DNA of 47,983 nt from an uncultured Steroidobacter sp. (GCA_938008435.1 CALLKK010000004.1:1-47983), one strand, 5' to 3'. Shown: positions 17,115 through 25,786, counted from the first letter of the stretch. The notes: generated by a model from the letters alone, not told the origin. Made by a program: numbers and translations.

Positions 17115-18363
17115 GGTAAGTCACCCGCTCCGGCACTGGCTTCGTCGGATCGATCTTCGTATACCAGGGCATGAGAATGAAGAATGAGAAATAGACAATC
17201 GTGAAGAAACGAGCCGCATACGTGTACGCAGGCGTCACGTGCTGCAGGCCGAGGTAGCCAAGTGCGATGAAGCTGAACGCGAACGCGAACAGGAACGTCT
17301 TGAAGATCCAGCCGCGATAGCGGATCGACTTGACCTTGGAACGATCGAGCCACGGCAGGAACGCGAACGAGATCACCGCCAAGCCCATGAGCACGACGCC
17401 GAGCAGCTTGTTCGGCACCGCACGCAGAATCGCGTAGAACGGCGTGAAGTACCACACCGGCGCGATGTTCTCAGGCGTCTGCAACGGGTTCGCCGGCTGG
17501 AAGTTGGCGTGCTCGAGGAAGTAGCCGCCCATCTCCGGCGCGAAGAACACGACGCACGAGAAGAACGCCAGGAACACGATCACGCCCACCAGGTCCTTGA
17601 CCGTGTAGTACGGATGGAACGGGATGCCGTCGACCGGATGTCCGTCCGGACCCTTGAGCTTCTTGATCTCGACGCCGTCCGGGTTGTTCGAGCCCACCTC
17701 GTGCAGCGCGAAGATGTGCGCGACCACGAGGAAGATGAGCGCGAGCGGCAGCGCGATCACGTGCAACGCGAAGAAGCGATTCAGCGTGATGTCCGAGATA
17801 TAGTAATCGCCGCGGATCCACTCGACCAACGACTCGCCGATGCCGGGGATCGCGCCGAACAGCGACACGATCACCTGCGCGCCCCAGTAGGACATGTTGC
17901 CCCAGGGCAGGAGGTAACCGAAGAACGCCTCGGCCATCAGGCAGAGATAAATCAGCATGCCGAAGATCCACACGAGCTCGCGCGGGTTCTTGTACGAGCC
18001 GTACATGAGGCCGCGGAACATGTGCAGATACACGACCACGAAGAACGCGGACGCGCCGGTCGAGTGCATGTAGCGGATGAGCCAGCCCCACTCGACATCG
18101 CGCATGATGTACTCGACCGAGGCGAACGCGCCTTCCGCCGAGGGCTTGTAGTTCATCGTGAGGAAGATGCCCGTGACGATCTGGATCACGAGCACGAGCA
18201 ATGCGAGCGAGCCGAAGTAATACCAGAAGTTGAAATTCTTCGGCGCGTAGTACTCGGTCATGTGCGCTTTGATGAAGCGCGAATAACCGAGGCGCTGGTC
18301 ACACCACTCGGCGATCGCCGCCAGACGGCCCCGGCGAACAGGAGATGGCATCGTTGCGCTCAT
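17104..18363 (-). CDS. petB: cytochrome b of the bc1 complex
   Basis: Core quinol-oxidising subunit with two b haems in the inner membrane. The 419-residue product has eight predicted helices. The haem-ligand helices contain YMHSTGASAFFVVVYLHMFRG and FFALHVIALPLALIFLVVAH. The Qo-site motif reads PVWY (in NIAPVWYFTPFY) in place of the textbook PEWY; the PVWY form is known from beta- and gammaproteobacteria. Its ATG directly abuts the petA stop with no spacer. Confidence 0.97.
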   Translation of the reverse strand: MSATMPSPVRRGRLAAIAEWCDQRLGYSRFIKAHMTEYYAPKNFNFWYYFGSLALLVLVIQIVTGIFLTMNYKPSAEGAFASVEYIMRDVEWGWLIRYMHSTGASAFFVVVYLHMFRGLMYGSYKNPRELVWIFGMLIYLCLMAEAFFGYLLPWGNMSYWGAQVIVSLFGAIPGIGESLVEWIRGDYYISDITLNRFFALHVIALPLALIFLVVAHIFALHEVGSNNPDGVEIKKLKGPDGHPVDGIPFHPYYTVKDLVGVIVFLAFFSCVVFFAPEMGGYFLEHANFQPANPLQTPENIAPVWYFTPFYAILRAVPNKLLGVVLMGLAVISFAFLPWLDRSKVKSIRYRGWIFKTFLFAFAFSFIALGYLGLQHVTPAYTYAARFFTIVYFSFFILMPWYTKIDPTKPVPERVTYHAH

Positions 18364-18969
18364 TTACGCGACCTCCGCGTCAACGCCGATTTGAATGACA
18401 TTCTCATTGATGAACCGATACGGAGGGATGCGTAAGTTCGTCGGAGCGGGAACGTCCTTGAAGACGCGCCCTGCCATATCGAAGCGCGAGCCGTGGCACG
18501 GGCAGTAGAACCCGCCGGGCCAATCCGCGCCGAGCTCGGCGTCCTGAGGCTGGAAGCGATCGAGCGGTGCGCAACCCAGGTGCGTGCACACGCCGACGAG
18601 CACCAGGTACTCGGGCTTGAGCGCGCGCGTTTCGTTCTTGGCGTACTCGGGCTGCTCGGAATCCTTCGAATCCGGATCGCGCAACTGCGAGAGCACCTCG
18701 GGCTTGGTGAGGGTTGCCAGCATCTCGGGCGTACGGCGCACGATGAAGATTGCCTGGCCGCGCCAGTTCACCTTCAGCACCGCACCCGGCTCGAGCTTGC
18801 TCAAGTCTTGCTCGACCGGTGCACCGAGAGCCTGCGCCCGTGCGCTCGGCTTCCAGGAAGCCAAGAACGGCACGGCGGTTGCGGCTAATCCCGCAACGCC
18901 CGTTACTGTGGTCGCGACCAACAGAAAATGTCGTCGACCGCCATCGATCTGTTCTGGTTCTGAGCTCAT
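18364..18969 (-). CDS. petA: Rieske iron-sulfur subunit of the bc1 complex
   Basis: [2Fe-2S] subunit that takes one electron from quinol. The 201-residue product starts at the ATG at 18969, with GGAG eight bases upstream. It has a twin-arginine-type signal anchor (GRRHFLLVATT, 11-21; hydrophobic to about 38). The cluster ligands are in CTHLGC (C128, H130) and CPCHGS (C156, H159); C133 and C158 supply the disulfide. It is first in petA-petB-petC-sspA-sspB. The -10-like TATAAT about 140 bp upstream is a likely operon promoter. Confidence 0.96.
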   Translation of the reverse strand: MSSEPEQIDGGRRHFLLVATTVTGVAGLAATAVPFLASWKPSARAQALGAPVEQDLSKLEPGAVLKVNWRGQAIFIVRRTPEMLATLTKPEVLSQLRDPDSKDSEQPEYAKNETRALKPEYLVLVGVCTHLGCAPLDRFQPQDAELGADWPGGFYCPCHGSRFDMAGRVFKDVPAPTNLRIPPYRFINENVIQIGVDAEVA

Positions 18970-19106
18970 CCGCAATTCTCCGCGAGCCGGCCAACCACCG
19001 CTCGCTCTAACCGTACTGCCGTGCTCGCGCGCGCCGCACGAGCGCACCCTCGCGAGTACTCGACCTGCGCGGTAGTGCGTGGTTTCAATCGTTCGAGGAA
19101 TTGCGC

Positions 19107-19112
19107 ATTATA
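19107..19112 (-). promoter_or_regulatory. probable -10 element of the petABC-ssp operon
   Basis: Minus-strand TATAAT in an otherwise GC-rich 212-bp gap between petA and the divergent DegS-like gene. The -35 region is weak (TTCAAA-like at about 19132-19137, with a 19-bp gap). It would give a petA leader of about 130 nt. Confidence 0.45.
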
Positions 19113-19181
19113 CACACATCCAGCAGCGCGCTTTGAAGCGCACCCCCACGGCGGCGTGGAGCCGACTCCAAGTCTGATGAT

Positions 19182-20342
19182 GTGAAGCGCGTCGTGCCGA
19201 CCCTGCAAGAATCGCTCAAGTTCTTCCTCAAATGGACGCTCGTCGGCCTTGGCGCAGCGGCCGTGCTGCTGCTGGCACGATGCGGCCTGACGAACGGCTT
19301 TCCCGCTGCCGCCGGCGAGCGCGATTCGGGACGGGATCGACCGACCGGCGGTCCGTTCGCGCACCGCTCCTTTGCCGACGCGGTCAGCCGCGCCAGCCCC
19401 GCGGTCGTCAACATCTATACGGCCCGCATCGTCGAGGACACCTCGCGGTCGGTGCATCGTGACGGGCCGCTACGCGAAGATTTGCCGAGCGTCAGAAAGC
19501 GCGTCGAAGGCAGTCTCGGCTCGGGCGTCATCGTGGATCGCGAGGGGCACCTGATCACCAACCATCACGTGATTCAGGGCGCGGATCAAATTCGCGTGCA
19601 GCTGGCGGACGGCCGCATCGCGATTCCTTCCATCGTCGGGACCGATCCCGACACCGATCTCGCCGTGCTGCGAGTCGACGTCGAGAATCCGCCGTTCATG
19701 ACCATGGGGCGCTCCGATGAGCTGCGCGCCGGCGATGTCGTCCTCGCGATCGGCAACCCGTTCGGCCTCAGCCAAACGGTGACGCAGGGAATCGTGAGCG
19801 CGACCGGGCGCGGCCGCCTCGGCGTCGCGGACTTCGAGGACTTCATCCAAACCGACGCCGCCATCAATTTCGGCAACTCGGGCGGCGCCCTCATCAATAC
19901 CGATGGGGAGCTCGTCGGCATCAACACGGCGGTGCTGTCGCAGGCACTCGGCACCGACGGCATCAGCTTCGCGATTCCCGTGAACATGGTGCGCGGCGTG
20001 ATGGATCAGATCCTCGCGCACGGCCGCGTGCGCCGCGGCTGGCTCGGTGTGATTTCGGAAGAGATCTCGCCGGAAGCAGCGGCGGCGCTCGGCTTGGAAG
20101 TGCCGGTGGCCCTACGCATCGCCGGCATCGAACCGAATGGACCTGCCGCGCTCGCCGGCCTGCGCGAGCACGACATCGTCACGCACCTGAACGATCAGAC
20201 AATTCTCAATGCTGAAGAAGCGCTGAACCGCGTCGCGGCCATGGCGCCTGGCTCGGAGCTCAAGATCCGCGGCCGCCGCGGCACGGAAGTGCTGCAGCTC
20301 ACGGCGATTCTGGATGAGCGCCCGCCTCGGGGCGGCAGCTGA
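19182..20342 (+). CDS. periplasmic Do-like serine protease (DegS/AlgW type)
   Basis: Membrane-anchored trypsin-like protease of the HtrA family. DegS/AlgW members sense misfolded outer-membrane proteins and cut the anti-sigma-E factor. The 386-residue product has one N-terminal membrane helix (about 14-32) and the catalytic triad H129 (TNHHVI), D159 (DTDLAV) and S233 (GNSGGA). A single PDZ domain follows (about 275-375). One PDZ and an uncleaved anchor favour DegS/AlgW over DegP, which has two PDZ domains. A linker insert rich in Arg/Asp (about 83-108) lies before the protease core. It is divergent from petA. No rseA or rpoE is visible in the window. Confidence 0.9.
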   Translation: MKRVVPTLQESLKFFLKWTLVGLGAAAVLLLARCGLTNGFPAAAGERDSGRDRPTGGPFAHRSFADAVSRASPAVVNIYTARIVEDTSRSVHRDGPLREDLPSVRKRVEGSLGSGVIVDREGHLITNHHVIQGADQIRVQLADGRIAIPSIVGTDPDTDLAVLRVDVENPPFMTMGRSDELRAGDVVLAIGNPFGLSQTVTQGIVSATGRGRLGVADFEDFIQTDAAINFGNSGGALINTDGELVGINTAVLSQALGTDGISFAIPVNMVRGVMDQILAHGRVRRGWLGVISEEISPEAAAALGLEVPVALRIAGIEPNGPAALAGLREHDIVTHLNDQTILNAEEALNRVAAMAPGSELKIRGRRGTEVLQLTAILDERPPRGGS

Positions 20343-20366
20343 GCTCGAAGCTGAGCCGAGCGCCGA

Positions 20367-21626
20367 CTAGCCCGGCATGCGTTTGATCTGCGCACCGAGC
20401 TGCGAGAGCTTCTCCTCGATGCACTCGTAACCGCGATCGATGTGATAGATGCGCAGCACGTCCGTCGTCCCCTCCGCGACGAGCCCTGCGAGCACGAGAC
20501 TGGCGGAGGCACGCAAGTCGGTCGCCATCACCGGCGCCGCAGTCAGATGATCCACGCCTTGGATGATCGCGGTATTCCCCTCGATGCGAATCTCCGCTCC
20601 CAGCCGGCGCATCTCGAGCATGTGCATGAAGCGATTCTCGAAGATCGTTTCGGTCACGGCTGCCACGCCGTCGGCGATCGTGTTCAATGCGGCGAACTGC
20701 GCCTGCATGTCCGTGGGGAACGCGGGATACGGCGCGGTGCGAATATTGACCGAGCGCGGGCGACGGCCGCGCATGTCGAGCTCGATCCAGTTGTCGCCGA
20801 CGGCGATCTCGGCGCCAGTCTCGCGCAGCTTCACCAGCACCGCATCAAGGTGATCGGGGCGCGTCCCCTTGATGCGCACATGACCGCGCGTGATCGCGCC
20901 GGCAACGAGATAGGTGCCGCTTTCGATGCGATCCGGCAGCACGTCGTAATGCGCGCCGCGCAAGCTCTTGACGCCTTCGACGACGATGCGATCGGTGCCG
21001 GCGCCCTGGATCTTCGCGCCCATCGCGATCAGAAAGTCCGCAAGGTCGACGACCTCGGGCTCGCGCGCCGCGTTCTCGATGATCGTCTCGCCCTCTGCCA
21101 GCGTCGCCGCCATGAGCAAGTTTTCCGTGCCGGTAACCGTGACCGTCTCCAGCACAAGGCGCGTGCCGACGAGCCGGTCGGCGCGCGCGCGGATATAACC
21201 GTTCTCGATGACGATGTCCGCGCCGAGCGCCCGCAGACCGTCGACATGGAGATTCACCGGGCGCGCACCGATCGCGCAGCCGCCCGGCAGCGACACGTCG
21301 GCCTTACCGAAGCGCGCAAGCAACGGCCCGAGCACGAGGATCGATGCACGCATCGTGCGCACGAGCTCGTACGGCGCCACGCACTCGCGGATCGTCGAGG
21401 CATCGACTTCCACCCGCATCTTGTCGTCGATCGTTACGCTCACGCCCATGCGACCGAGCAACTCGATCATCGTGGTCACGTCCTGCAGGTGCGGCACATT
21501 GCCGACCGACACCGTGCCCTCTGCGAGCAGCGTCGCGGCCAGAATGGGCAGCGCCGCGTTCTTCGCGCCCGAGATGCGCACTTCTCCTTCGAGCGGCGTG
21601 CCGCCGCGGATTTGAAGCTTGTCCAT
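20367..21626 (-). CDS. murA: UDP-N-acetylglucosamine 1-carboxyvinyltransferase
   Basis: First committed step of peptidoglycan synthesis: transfers enolpyruvate from PEP to UDP-GlcNAc in the cytoplasm; target of fosfomycin. The 419-residue product, equal in length to E. coli MurA, starts MDKLQIRGG at 21626. The active-site cysteine is present (C117 in LPGGCAIGARP, corresponding to E. coli C115), so fosfomycin can react. Further blocks: ISGAKNAALPIL and PDRIESGTYLVAGAI. A nine-residue upstream extension to 21653 would come from the repeat region and is unlikely. It lies downstream of ibaG, the usual pairing, but the gap here is an unusual 216 bp filled with repeats. Confidence 0.97.
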   Translation of the reverse strand: MDKLQIRGGTPLEGEVRISGAKNAALPILAATLLAEGTVSVGNVPHLQDVTTMIELLGRMGVSVTIDDKMRVEVDASTIRECVAPYELVRTMRASILVLGPLLARFGKADVSLPGGCAIGARPVNLHVDGLRALGADIVIENGYIRARADRLVGTRLVLETVTVTGTENLLMAATLAEGETIIENAAREPEVVDLADFLIAMGAKIQGAGTDRIVVEGVKSLRGAHYDVLPDRIESGTYLVAGAITRGHVRIKGTRPDHLDAVLVKLRETGAEIAVGDNWIELDMRGRRPRSVNIRTAPYPAFPTDMQAQFAALNTIADGVAAVTETIFENRFMHMLEMRRLGAEIRIEGNTAIIQGVDHLTAAPVMATDLRASASLVLAGLVAEGTTDVLRIYHIDRGYECIEEKLSQLGAQIKRMPG

Positions 21627-21630
21627 AGAC

Positions 21631-21763
21631 TGTAGGCGGTAGGTGGTAGGCAATTGCCAGAGGCGGCGTCACGATGACCGCCTCTCGAGAAATATCCGGT
21701 CGGCGCGGCGCTGCAGCGCGAAGCTTATCCCAGGCTGTAGGCGGAAGGCTGTAGGCAGTGGGC
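21631..21763. repeat. degenerate 7-bp tandem repeats flanking a hairpin
   Basis: In the ibaG-murA gap there are two runs of heptamers. The first, 21631-21651, reads TGTAGGC-GGTAGGT-GGTAGGC. The second, 21729-21763, reads CCCAGGC-TGTAGGC-GGAAGGC-TGTAGGC-AGTGGGC. Between them is a hairpin with an 11-bp stem and a 2-nt bulge: 21659-21671 pairs with 21675-21685 across a CGA loop. The same type of heptamer recurs at 41869-41882. No open reading frame or known element explains it. Function unknown; it could affect murA expression, as it sits in the murA leader region. Confidence 0.7.
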
Positions 21764-21842
21764 CATAAGGCCGCGGAGCCCTCCAACCGGTTCGGCCGGC
21801 CCTGCGGCAGACCGCCGCTCGGCAGCGCTCCCGCCCTGCCGA

Positions 21843-22082
21843 TTATTGTCCGCCTGCCGCCTCTTCGGGCGTGAGCGCCCGGATTCTCAGGGCGTGAATT
21901 TCGCGCCCCATGCGCTCGCCGAGCGTCGCATAGACCAGCTGATGCCGCTGGATCATCCGCTTGCCGTTGAACTGCTCGGCGACGATCACGGCTTCGAAAT
22001 GCGTGTCGTCATCGGATTCGACGCGCACGCGTGCGCCCGGCAGTCCTGCTTCGATCAGTGCTTGCACTTCTTGGGCGTTCAT
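21843..22082 (-). CDS. ibaG: BolA-family protein IbaG
   Basis: Small BolA/IbaG protein, thought to work with monothiol glutaredoxin in iron-sulfur handling and acid response. The 79-residue product starts MNAQEVQALIEAG at 22082. It has the BolA fold with the VRVESDDDTHFEAVIVAEQFNGK strand-loop, the FNGKRMIQRHQLVY helix and the conserved histidine. IbaG (formerly YrbA) normally precedes murA, as here. The open frame upstream to 22208 overlaps kdsD and is not part of the gene. It is divergent from kdsD, with 89 bp between starts. Confidence 0.93.
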   Translation of the reverse strand: MNAQEVQALIEAGLPGARVRVESDDDTHFEAVIVAEQFNGKRMIQRHQLVYATLGERMGREIHALRIRALTPEEAAGGQ

Positions 22083-22159
22083 AGGAACGATCTCGAGAAA
22101 ATGGCGCGCGATATTAGCCGATTCGTCGCGTCGCATCGCGATCGGGCGAGAGGGCGCGC

Positions 22160-22165
22160 TATCAT
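22160..22165 (+). promoter_or_regulatory. -10-like element directly before kdsD
   Basis: TATCAT ends six bases before the kdsD ATG. If used, transcription would start at or beside the start codon, giving a leaderless mRNA. No Shine-Dalgarno is seen. The -35 is not recognisable, so this rests on the hexamer and its position. Confidence 0.35.
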
Positions 22166-22171
22166 CCGAAC

Positions 22172-23155
22172 ATGAGCAAAGCCCTCGACAGCCGACAGCT
22201 CCTCGCACGCGGCAAACGCGTCCTCGATACCGAGATCGCCGCGATCGCTGCGGTGCGCGACCGCCTGCAGGAGTCGTTCGTGCAGGCCTGCGCGCTCTTG
22301 CATGGCTGCACAGGACGCGTCGTCGTGAGCGGCATGGGCAAGTCGGGTCATATCGGCAACAAAGTCGCCGCCACGCTCGCGAGCACGGGTACGCCGGCGT
22401 TCTTCCTGCATCCGGCCGAAGCGGGCCACGGCGACATCGGCATGATCACAGCCCAAGACGTGCTGCTCGCAATCTCCAATTCGGGCGAGACACCGGAGCT
22501 GCTCGTCATCCTGCCCGCGGTCAAACGGCTCGGCGTGCCGATCATCGCCCTGACCGGCCGCTGCGACTCCACGCTCGCGCGTGCGGCCACCGTCGTGCTC
22601 GATGTGAGCGTGCCCGAAGAGGCCTGTCCGCACAATCTCGCGCCGACGGCCAGCACGACAGCGACGCTCGCCATGGGCGATGCGCTCGCCGTCGCGATCC
22701 TCGAGGCCCGCGGCTTCACGCCGGAAGACTTCGCGCGCTCGCATCCGGGCGGCATCCTCGGTCGCCGCCTGCTGTTGCGTATCGAAGATGTGATGCGCAC
22801 CGGCGAGCAGCTGCCCATGGTCGGACCGGACACGCCGCTGCGCGAAGGGCTGCTCGAAATGAGCCGCAAAGGGCTCGGCATGACCGCCGTGGTGGATAGC
22901 GATCGCAAGGTGCTCGGCATCTTCACCGACGGCGACTTGCGCCGCACGCTCGATCGCGACATCGACGTGCGTACCAAGCGCATGGCCGAAGTGATGACGC
23001 CGGACCCCAAGACGATCCGACCGAACGTCCTTGCGGCGGAAGCCGTGCGTCTGCTCGAAAGCTCGCGAATCACGCAGCTGCTCGTCGTCGACGAACGAGG
23101 CGTGCTCATCGGCGCGCTCAACGTGCACGACCTATTCCGCGCGGGAGTCATGTGA
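22172..23155 (+). CDS. kdsD: D-arabinose 5-phosphate isomerase KdsD
   Basis: Converts ribulose 5-phosphate to arabinose 5-phosphate, the first step of Kdo synthesis for lipopolysaccharide. The 327-residue product has an N-terminal SIS sugar-isomerase domain (SGMGKSGHIGNKVAATLASTG near 50-70; SNSGETPELL) and two C-terminal CBS domains (about 205-327). It opens the plus-strand block kdsD-kdsC-lptC-lptA-lptB-rpoN-hpf, as in many gammaproteobacteria. The start matches the family length (E. coli 328 aa). Confidence 0.96.
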   Translation: MSKALDSRQLLARGKRVLDTEIAAIAAVRDRLQESFVQACALLHGCTGRVVVSGMGKSGHIGNKVAATLASTGTPAFFLHPAEAGHGDIGMITAQDVLLAISNSGETPELLVILPAVKRLGVPIIALTGRCDSTLARAATVVLDVSVPEEACPHNLAPTASTTATLAMGDALAVAILEARGFTPEDFARSHPGGILGRRLLLRIEDVMRTGEQLPMVGPDTPLREGLLEMSRKGLGMTAVVDSDRKVLGIFTDGDLRRTLDRDIDVRTKRMAEVMTPDPKTIRPNVLAAEAVRLLESSRITQLLVVDERGVLIGALNVHDLFRAGVM

Positions 23156-23246
23156 TGACGGCGCTTCCAGTCCGCGCACAGGACGAACACCGAACCGCGT
23201 ACGCACGAGCGCACGCCACGCTCTTCTGACTTCTCGCTCAAGAATC

Positions 23247-23741
23247 ATGGATACGTTGTTCGAGCGCGCCCGCGATGTCCGTCTTCTCGTTCTCGACGTC
23301 GATGGCGTCTTGACCGACGGTAAGCTGTACTTCGGCTCGCGCGGCGAGGAGCTCAAATGCTTTCACGTGCGCGACGGCGCCGGGATCGTGCAGCTGTTGC
23401 GTAACGGCATCCAAGTCGCGGTCATTTCTGGCCGCGCCTCGCGTGCGGTGGAGCGGCGCATGGCCGAGCTCGGCGTGACCTGGGTGCGTCAGGGCGTGGA
23501 CGACAAGCTCGTCGCGCTGCGCGAGCTCATGGACCTTCTGAGCCTGACGCCGCAAGCGATCGCATGCATCGGCGACGACCTGCCGGATCTGCCGCTGCTC
23601 GAGGTCGCGCGCTTGGCCGCCACGGTGGCCGACGCGCACCCGACCGTGAAATCGCGCGCGCACTACATCACCCAGGCAGCAGGCGGTCAGGGCGCCGTGC
23701 GCGAGGTGTGCGACTTGATTCTGGAAAGTCAGGGCCGATAG
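23247..23741 (+). CDS. kdsC: 3-deoxy-D-manno-octulosonate 8-phosphate phosphatase KdsC
   Basis: Removes phosphate from Kdo-8-phosphate to give Kdo. The 164-residue product is a small HAD phosphatase without a large cap domain, so it should be a tetramer. It has the nucleophile motif DVDGVLTDG (D17, D19), the SGRAS motif II serine, and GDDLPDLPLL as motif IV. I chose the ATG at 23247; the frame is open further upstream into kdsD but without family similarity. It follows kdsD after 91 bp. Confidence 0.95.
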   Translation: MDTLFERARDVRLLVLDVDGVLTDGKLYFGSRGEELKCFHVRDGAGIVQLLRNGIQVAVISGRASRAVERRMAELGVTWVRQGVDDKLVALRELMDLLSLTPQAIACIGDDLPDLPLLEVARLAATVADAHPTVKSRAHYITQAAGGQGAVREVCDLILESQGR

Positions 23742-23750
23742 CTGCGCGGG

Positions 23751-24314
23751 TTGCTTTCCGTGAATTGGCGTTGGATCTCCATATCGGCTCTGCTCGCAGC
23801 GCTCGTCATCGGCTACGGCGCGCTGCGGGGCCGCGATGTGGCGCCGGAGATCGTCGCCGAAGCGCCGCTGCAACCGACTTACTATCTGCGCAATGCCGTC
23901 ATTACCGAGATGGCGCCGACGGGCGAAGCGCAGACGAGCTTTGCGGCCGCGCGTATGGAAATGCAGCCTGCGACGGACGATTTGACGATGACGGACGTCA
24001 ATGTGTCGTACCATCAATCGCCGACGCAGCATTGGAACTTGACGGCCGAGCGCGCTTTCAAGGCGGGCGACTCTCCCATCATCAGGCTTTCGGGCAACGT
24101 GGTGCTCGAGCCCGAGCAAAGCGATCCCGAGGCGCGCCTCTTGGCGGAGGAGCTTGCCATCGACACCGAGAGCAATGTCGCCTTCAGCACGCGCTCGCCC
24201 GTGAAAATTCGCTTCGGCCAGCATGCGATCGAGGTGCGCAGCTTCCGGTTCGACATGAATGACCAGATCCTTTCTCTGCAAACCGGCGAGGGCCGCCATG
24301 CCCCAGCGCATTAG
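23751..24314 (+). CDS. lptC: LPS export ABC transporter periplasmic protein LptC
   Basis: Bitopic inner-membrane protein that passes LPS from LptBFG to LptA. The product is about 185 residues with one N-terminal membrane helix (about 9-25) and a periplasmic beta-jellyroll (YYLRNAVITEMAPTG, then LTMTDVNVSYHQ and WNLTAERAFKAG). The start is either TTG at 23751 or GTG at 23760; no strong Shine-Dalgarno helps. It starts 10 bp after the kdsC stop, and its 3' end overlaps lptA by 17 bp. LptC is poorly conserved, but context and fold pattern agree. Confidence 0.9.
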   Translation: MLSVNWRWISISALLAALVIGYGALRGRDVAPEIVAEAPLQPTYYLRNAVITEMAPTGEAQTSFAAARMEMQPATDDLTMTDVNVSYHQSPTQHWNLTAERAFKAGDSPIIRLSGNVVLEPEQSDPEARLLAEELAIDTESNVAFSTRSPVKIRFGQHAIEVRSFRFDMNDQILSLQTGEGRHAPAH

Positions 24315-24987
24315 CCGCCTTCGCCTCGCGCTCGGACTCGGCCTGCTCGTCGCCGCAGCGCCCTGCCCTTTTGCCGCCGAAAGCTCCATTCTCGACACGC
24401 AAGAGCTGAGCTATGGGTTCGAACGCTCCGAGTTCGACTTCAAGAACGACATCGCGCAATTCCACGGCCGCGTGCGCGTGACGCAGGGACCGAATTCGAT
24501 CCAAGCCGACGAAGCGATCGCACGCGCGTTCCGCTCCGACAACAAGCAATGGGAATTCAAGGACGCGGTGACGGTACGCACCGCGGAGGCTCAGCTCACG
24601 GCGCAGAGCGCAGTCGCTGCATTCGAGCGCAATGTGCTGGTCCAAGCACGCGTCGAAGGCGCTCCGGCGCAATTCGAGCGCATCAACGGACCGAGCGAAC
24701 GCCTCGCCCGCGGGCGGGCGCGGGTGATCGAATACGACGTCGCAACCGACACGGTCACCTTGAGCGGCGATGTCTGGTTCGGCTACGGGGCCGATGAGTT
24801 CCGCGGCGAGACCGTCGTCTACAGCTTGCGCGACGAGCGCGTGCGCGTCAGCGGAGGAGATGCCGGCTCGGTGCAAGGCATCCTCCGCCCGCGTCTCGAC
24901 GAAAAAACCGAAGAGGCGTTGCGCCAAGCGCCCGACTCCGGCCGCCGCGCGCCCGCTCCCGATCTCATCCGCGAAGGCGACGCATGA
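24298..24987 (+). CDS. lptA: LPS transport periplasmic protein LptA
   Basis: Periplasmic bridge protein that carries LPS towards the outer membrane. The 229-residue product begins at the ATG at 24298, inside the end of lptC. The signal peptide has core LALGLGLLVAAA and is cleaved near FAA. An OstA-type beta-jellyroll follows, with SYGFERSEFDFKNDIAQFHG, RVTQGPNSIQADEA, and GDVWFGYGADEFRGETVVY late in the domain. A charged C-terminal tail follows, making it longer than E. coli LptA (185 aa). It overlaps lptB by 4 bp. Confidence 0.92.
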   Translation: MPQRISRLRLALGLGLLVAAAPCPFAAESSILDTQELSYGFERSEFDFKNDIAQFHGRVRVTQGPNSIQADEAIARAFRSDNKQWEFKDAVTVRTAEAQLTAQSAVAAFERNVLVQARVEGAPAQFERINGPSERLARGRARVIEYDVATDTVTLSGDVWFGYGADEFRGETVVYSLRDERVRVSGGDAGSVQGILRPRLDEKTEEALRQAPDSGRRAPAPDLIREGDA

Positions 24988-25709
24988 CGACACTGCGCGT
25001 TGAAGGACTGGCGAAGACATTCCGCTCTCGCCAAGTCGTCAAGGATCTGTCCATCGAGGTGGCGCGCGGCGAGGTCGTCGGCCTGCTCGGCCCGAACGGC
25101 GCCGGCAAAACGACGGCCTTCTACATGATCGTCGGCCTGGTTCCCACGGACGCCGGACGCATCCTGATCGGGGACGTCGACGTCTCGCGCCTGCCGGTGC
25201 ATCGTCGCGCGCAGCTGGGGCTCGGTTACCTGCCGCAAGAAGCCTCCGTCTTCCGCAAGCTCTCCGTCGAAGACAACATCATGGCCATCTTGGAGACGCG
25301 CAAGGATCTGAACGCCGAGCAGCGCCGACAACAGCTCGAGTCCCTGCTCGAAGAGCTGCACATCGGACACATCCGCAACAGCATCGGCCAGAGTCTCTCC
25401 GGCGGCGAACGCCGCCGCGTCGAAATCGCGCGGGCGCTCGCGGCCGAGCCGCGCTTCATGCTCCTCGATGAACCTTTCGCCGGCGTCGATCCGATCTCGG
25501 TCCTAGACATCCAACGGATCATCCGTCATTTGAGCGCCCGCAACATCGGGGTGCTGATCACCGATCATAACGTGCGGGAAACATTGGGAATTTGTAGCCG
25601 CGCCTATATCGTCAACGCGGGCGCCGTGATCGCTTCGGGGACTGCCGAGGACGTCCTTGCAAACCGAGAGGTTCGTGAGGTGTACTTGGGCCAGGATTTC
25701 AGGCTTTAG
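24984..25709 (+). CDS. lptB: LPS export ABC transporter ATP-binding protein LptB
   Basis: ATPase that drives LPS extraction from the inner membrane with LptF and LptG, which are not in this window. The 241-residue product has Walker A GPNGAGKT (36-43), the Q-loop YLPQEASVFRKLSVEDNI typical of LptB, the signature LSGGERRRVEIARAL, Walker B FMLLDEPFAGVDP and the H-loop ITDHNVRETL. Length equals E. coli LptB (241 aa). The ATG overlaps the lptA stop (ATGA). Confidence 0.97.
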   Translation: MTTLRVEGLAKTFRSRQVVKDLSIEVARGEVVGLLGPNGAGKTTAFYMIVGLVPTDAGRILIGDVDVSRLPVHRRAQLGLGYLPQEASVFRKLSVEDNIMAILETRKDLNAEQRRQQLESLLEELHIGHIRNSIGQSLSGGERRRVEIARALAAEPRFMLLDEPFAGVDPISVLDIQRIIRHLSARNIGVLITDHNVRETLGICSRAYIVNAGAVIASGTAEDVLANREVREVYLGQDFRL

Positions 25710-25786
25710 AGATTTCCGATTCGACCAGGTCCCGGTGGCTGCACTGAGGGACTTTCCCCGACGCCGGGCCCACGTTCGCGACACGA

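Noticed and set aside
17239..18435. 398-codon plus-strand frame opposite petB
   Set aside because: Antisense shadow of cytochrome b; the product is dominated by charged Glu/Arg/His residues with no fold signal.
21631..21763. CRISPR array
   Set aside because: Units are 7 bp, degenerate and contiguous; there are no spacers and no cas genes.
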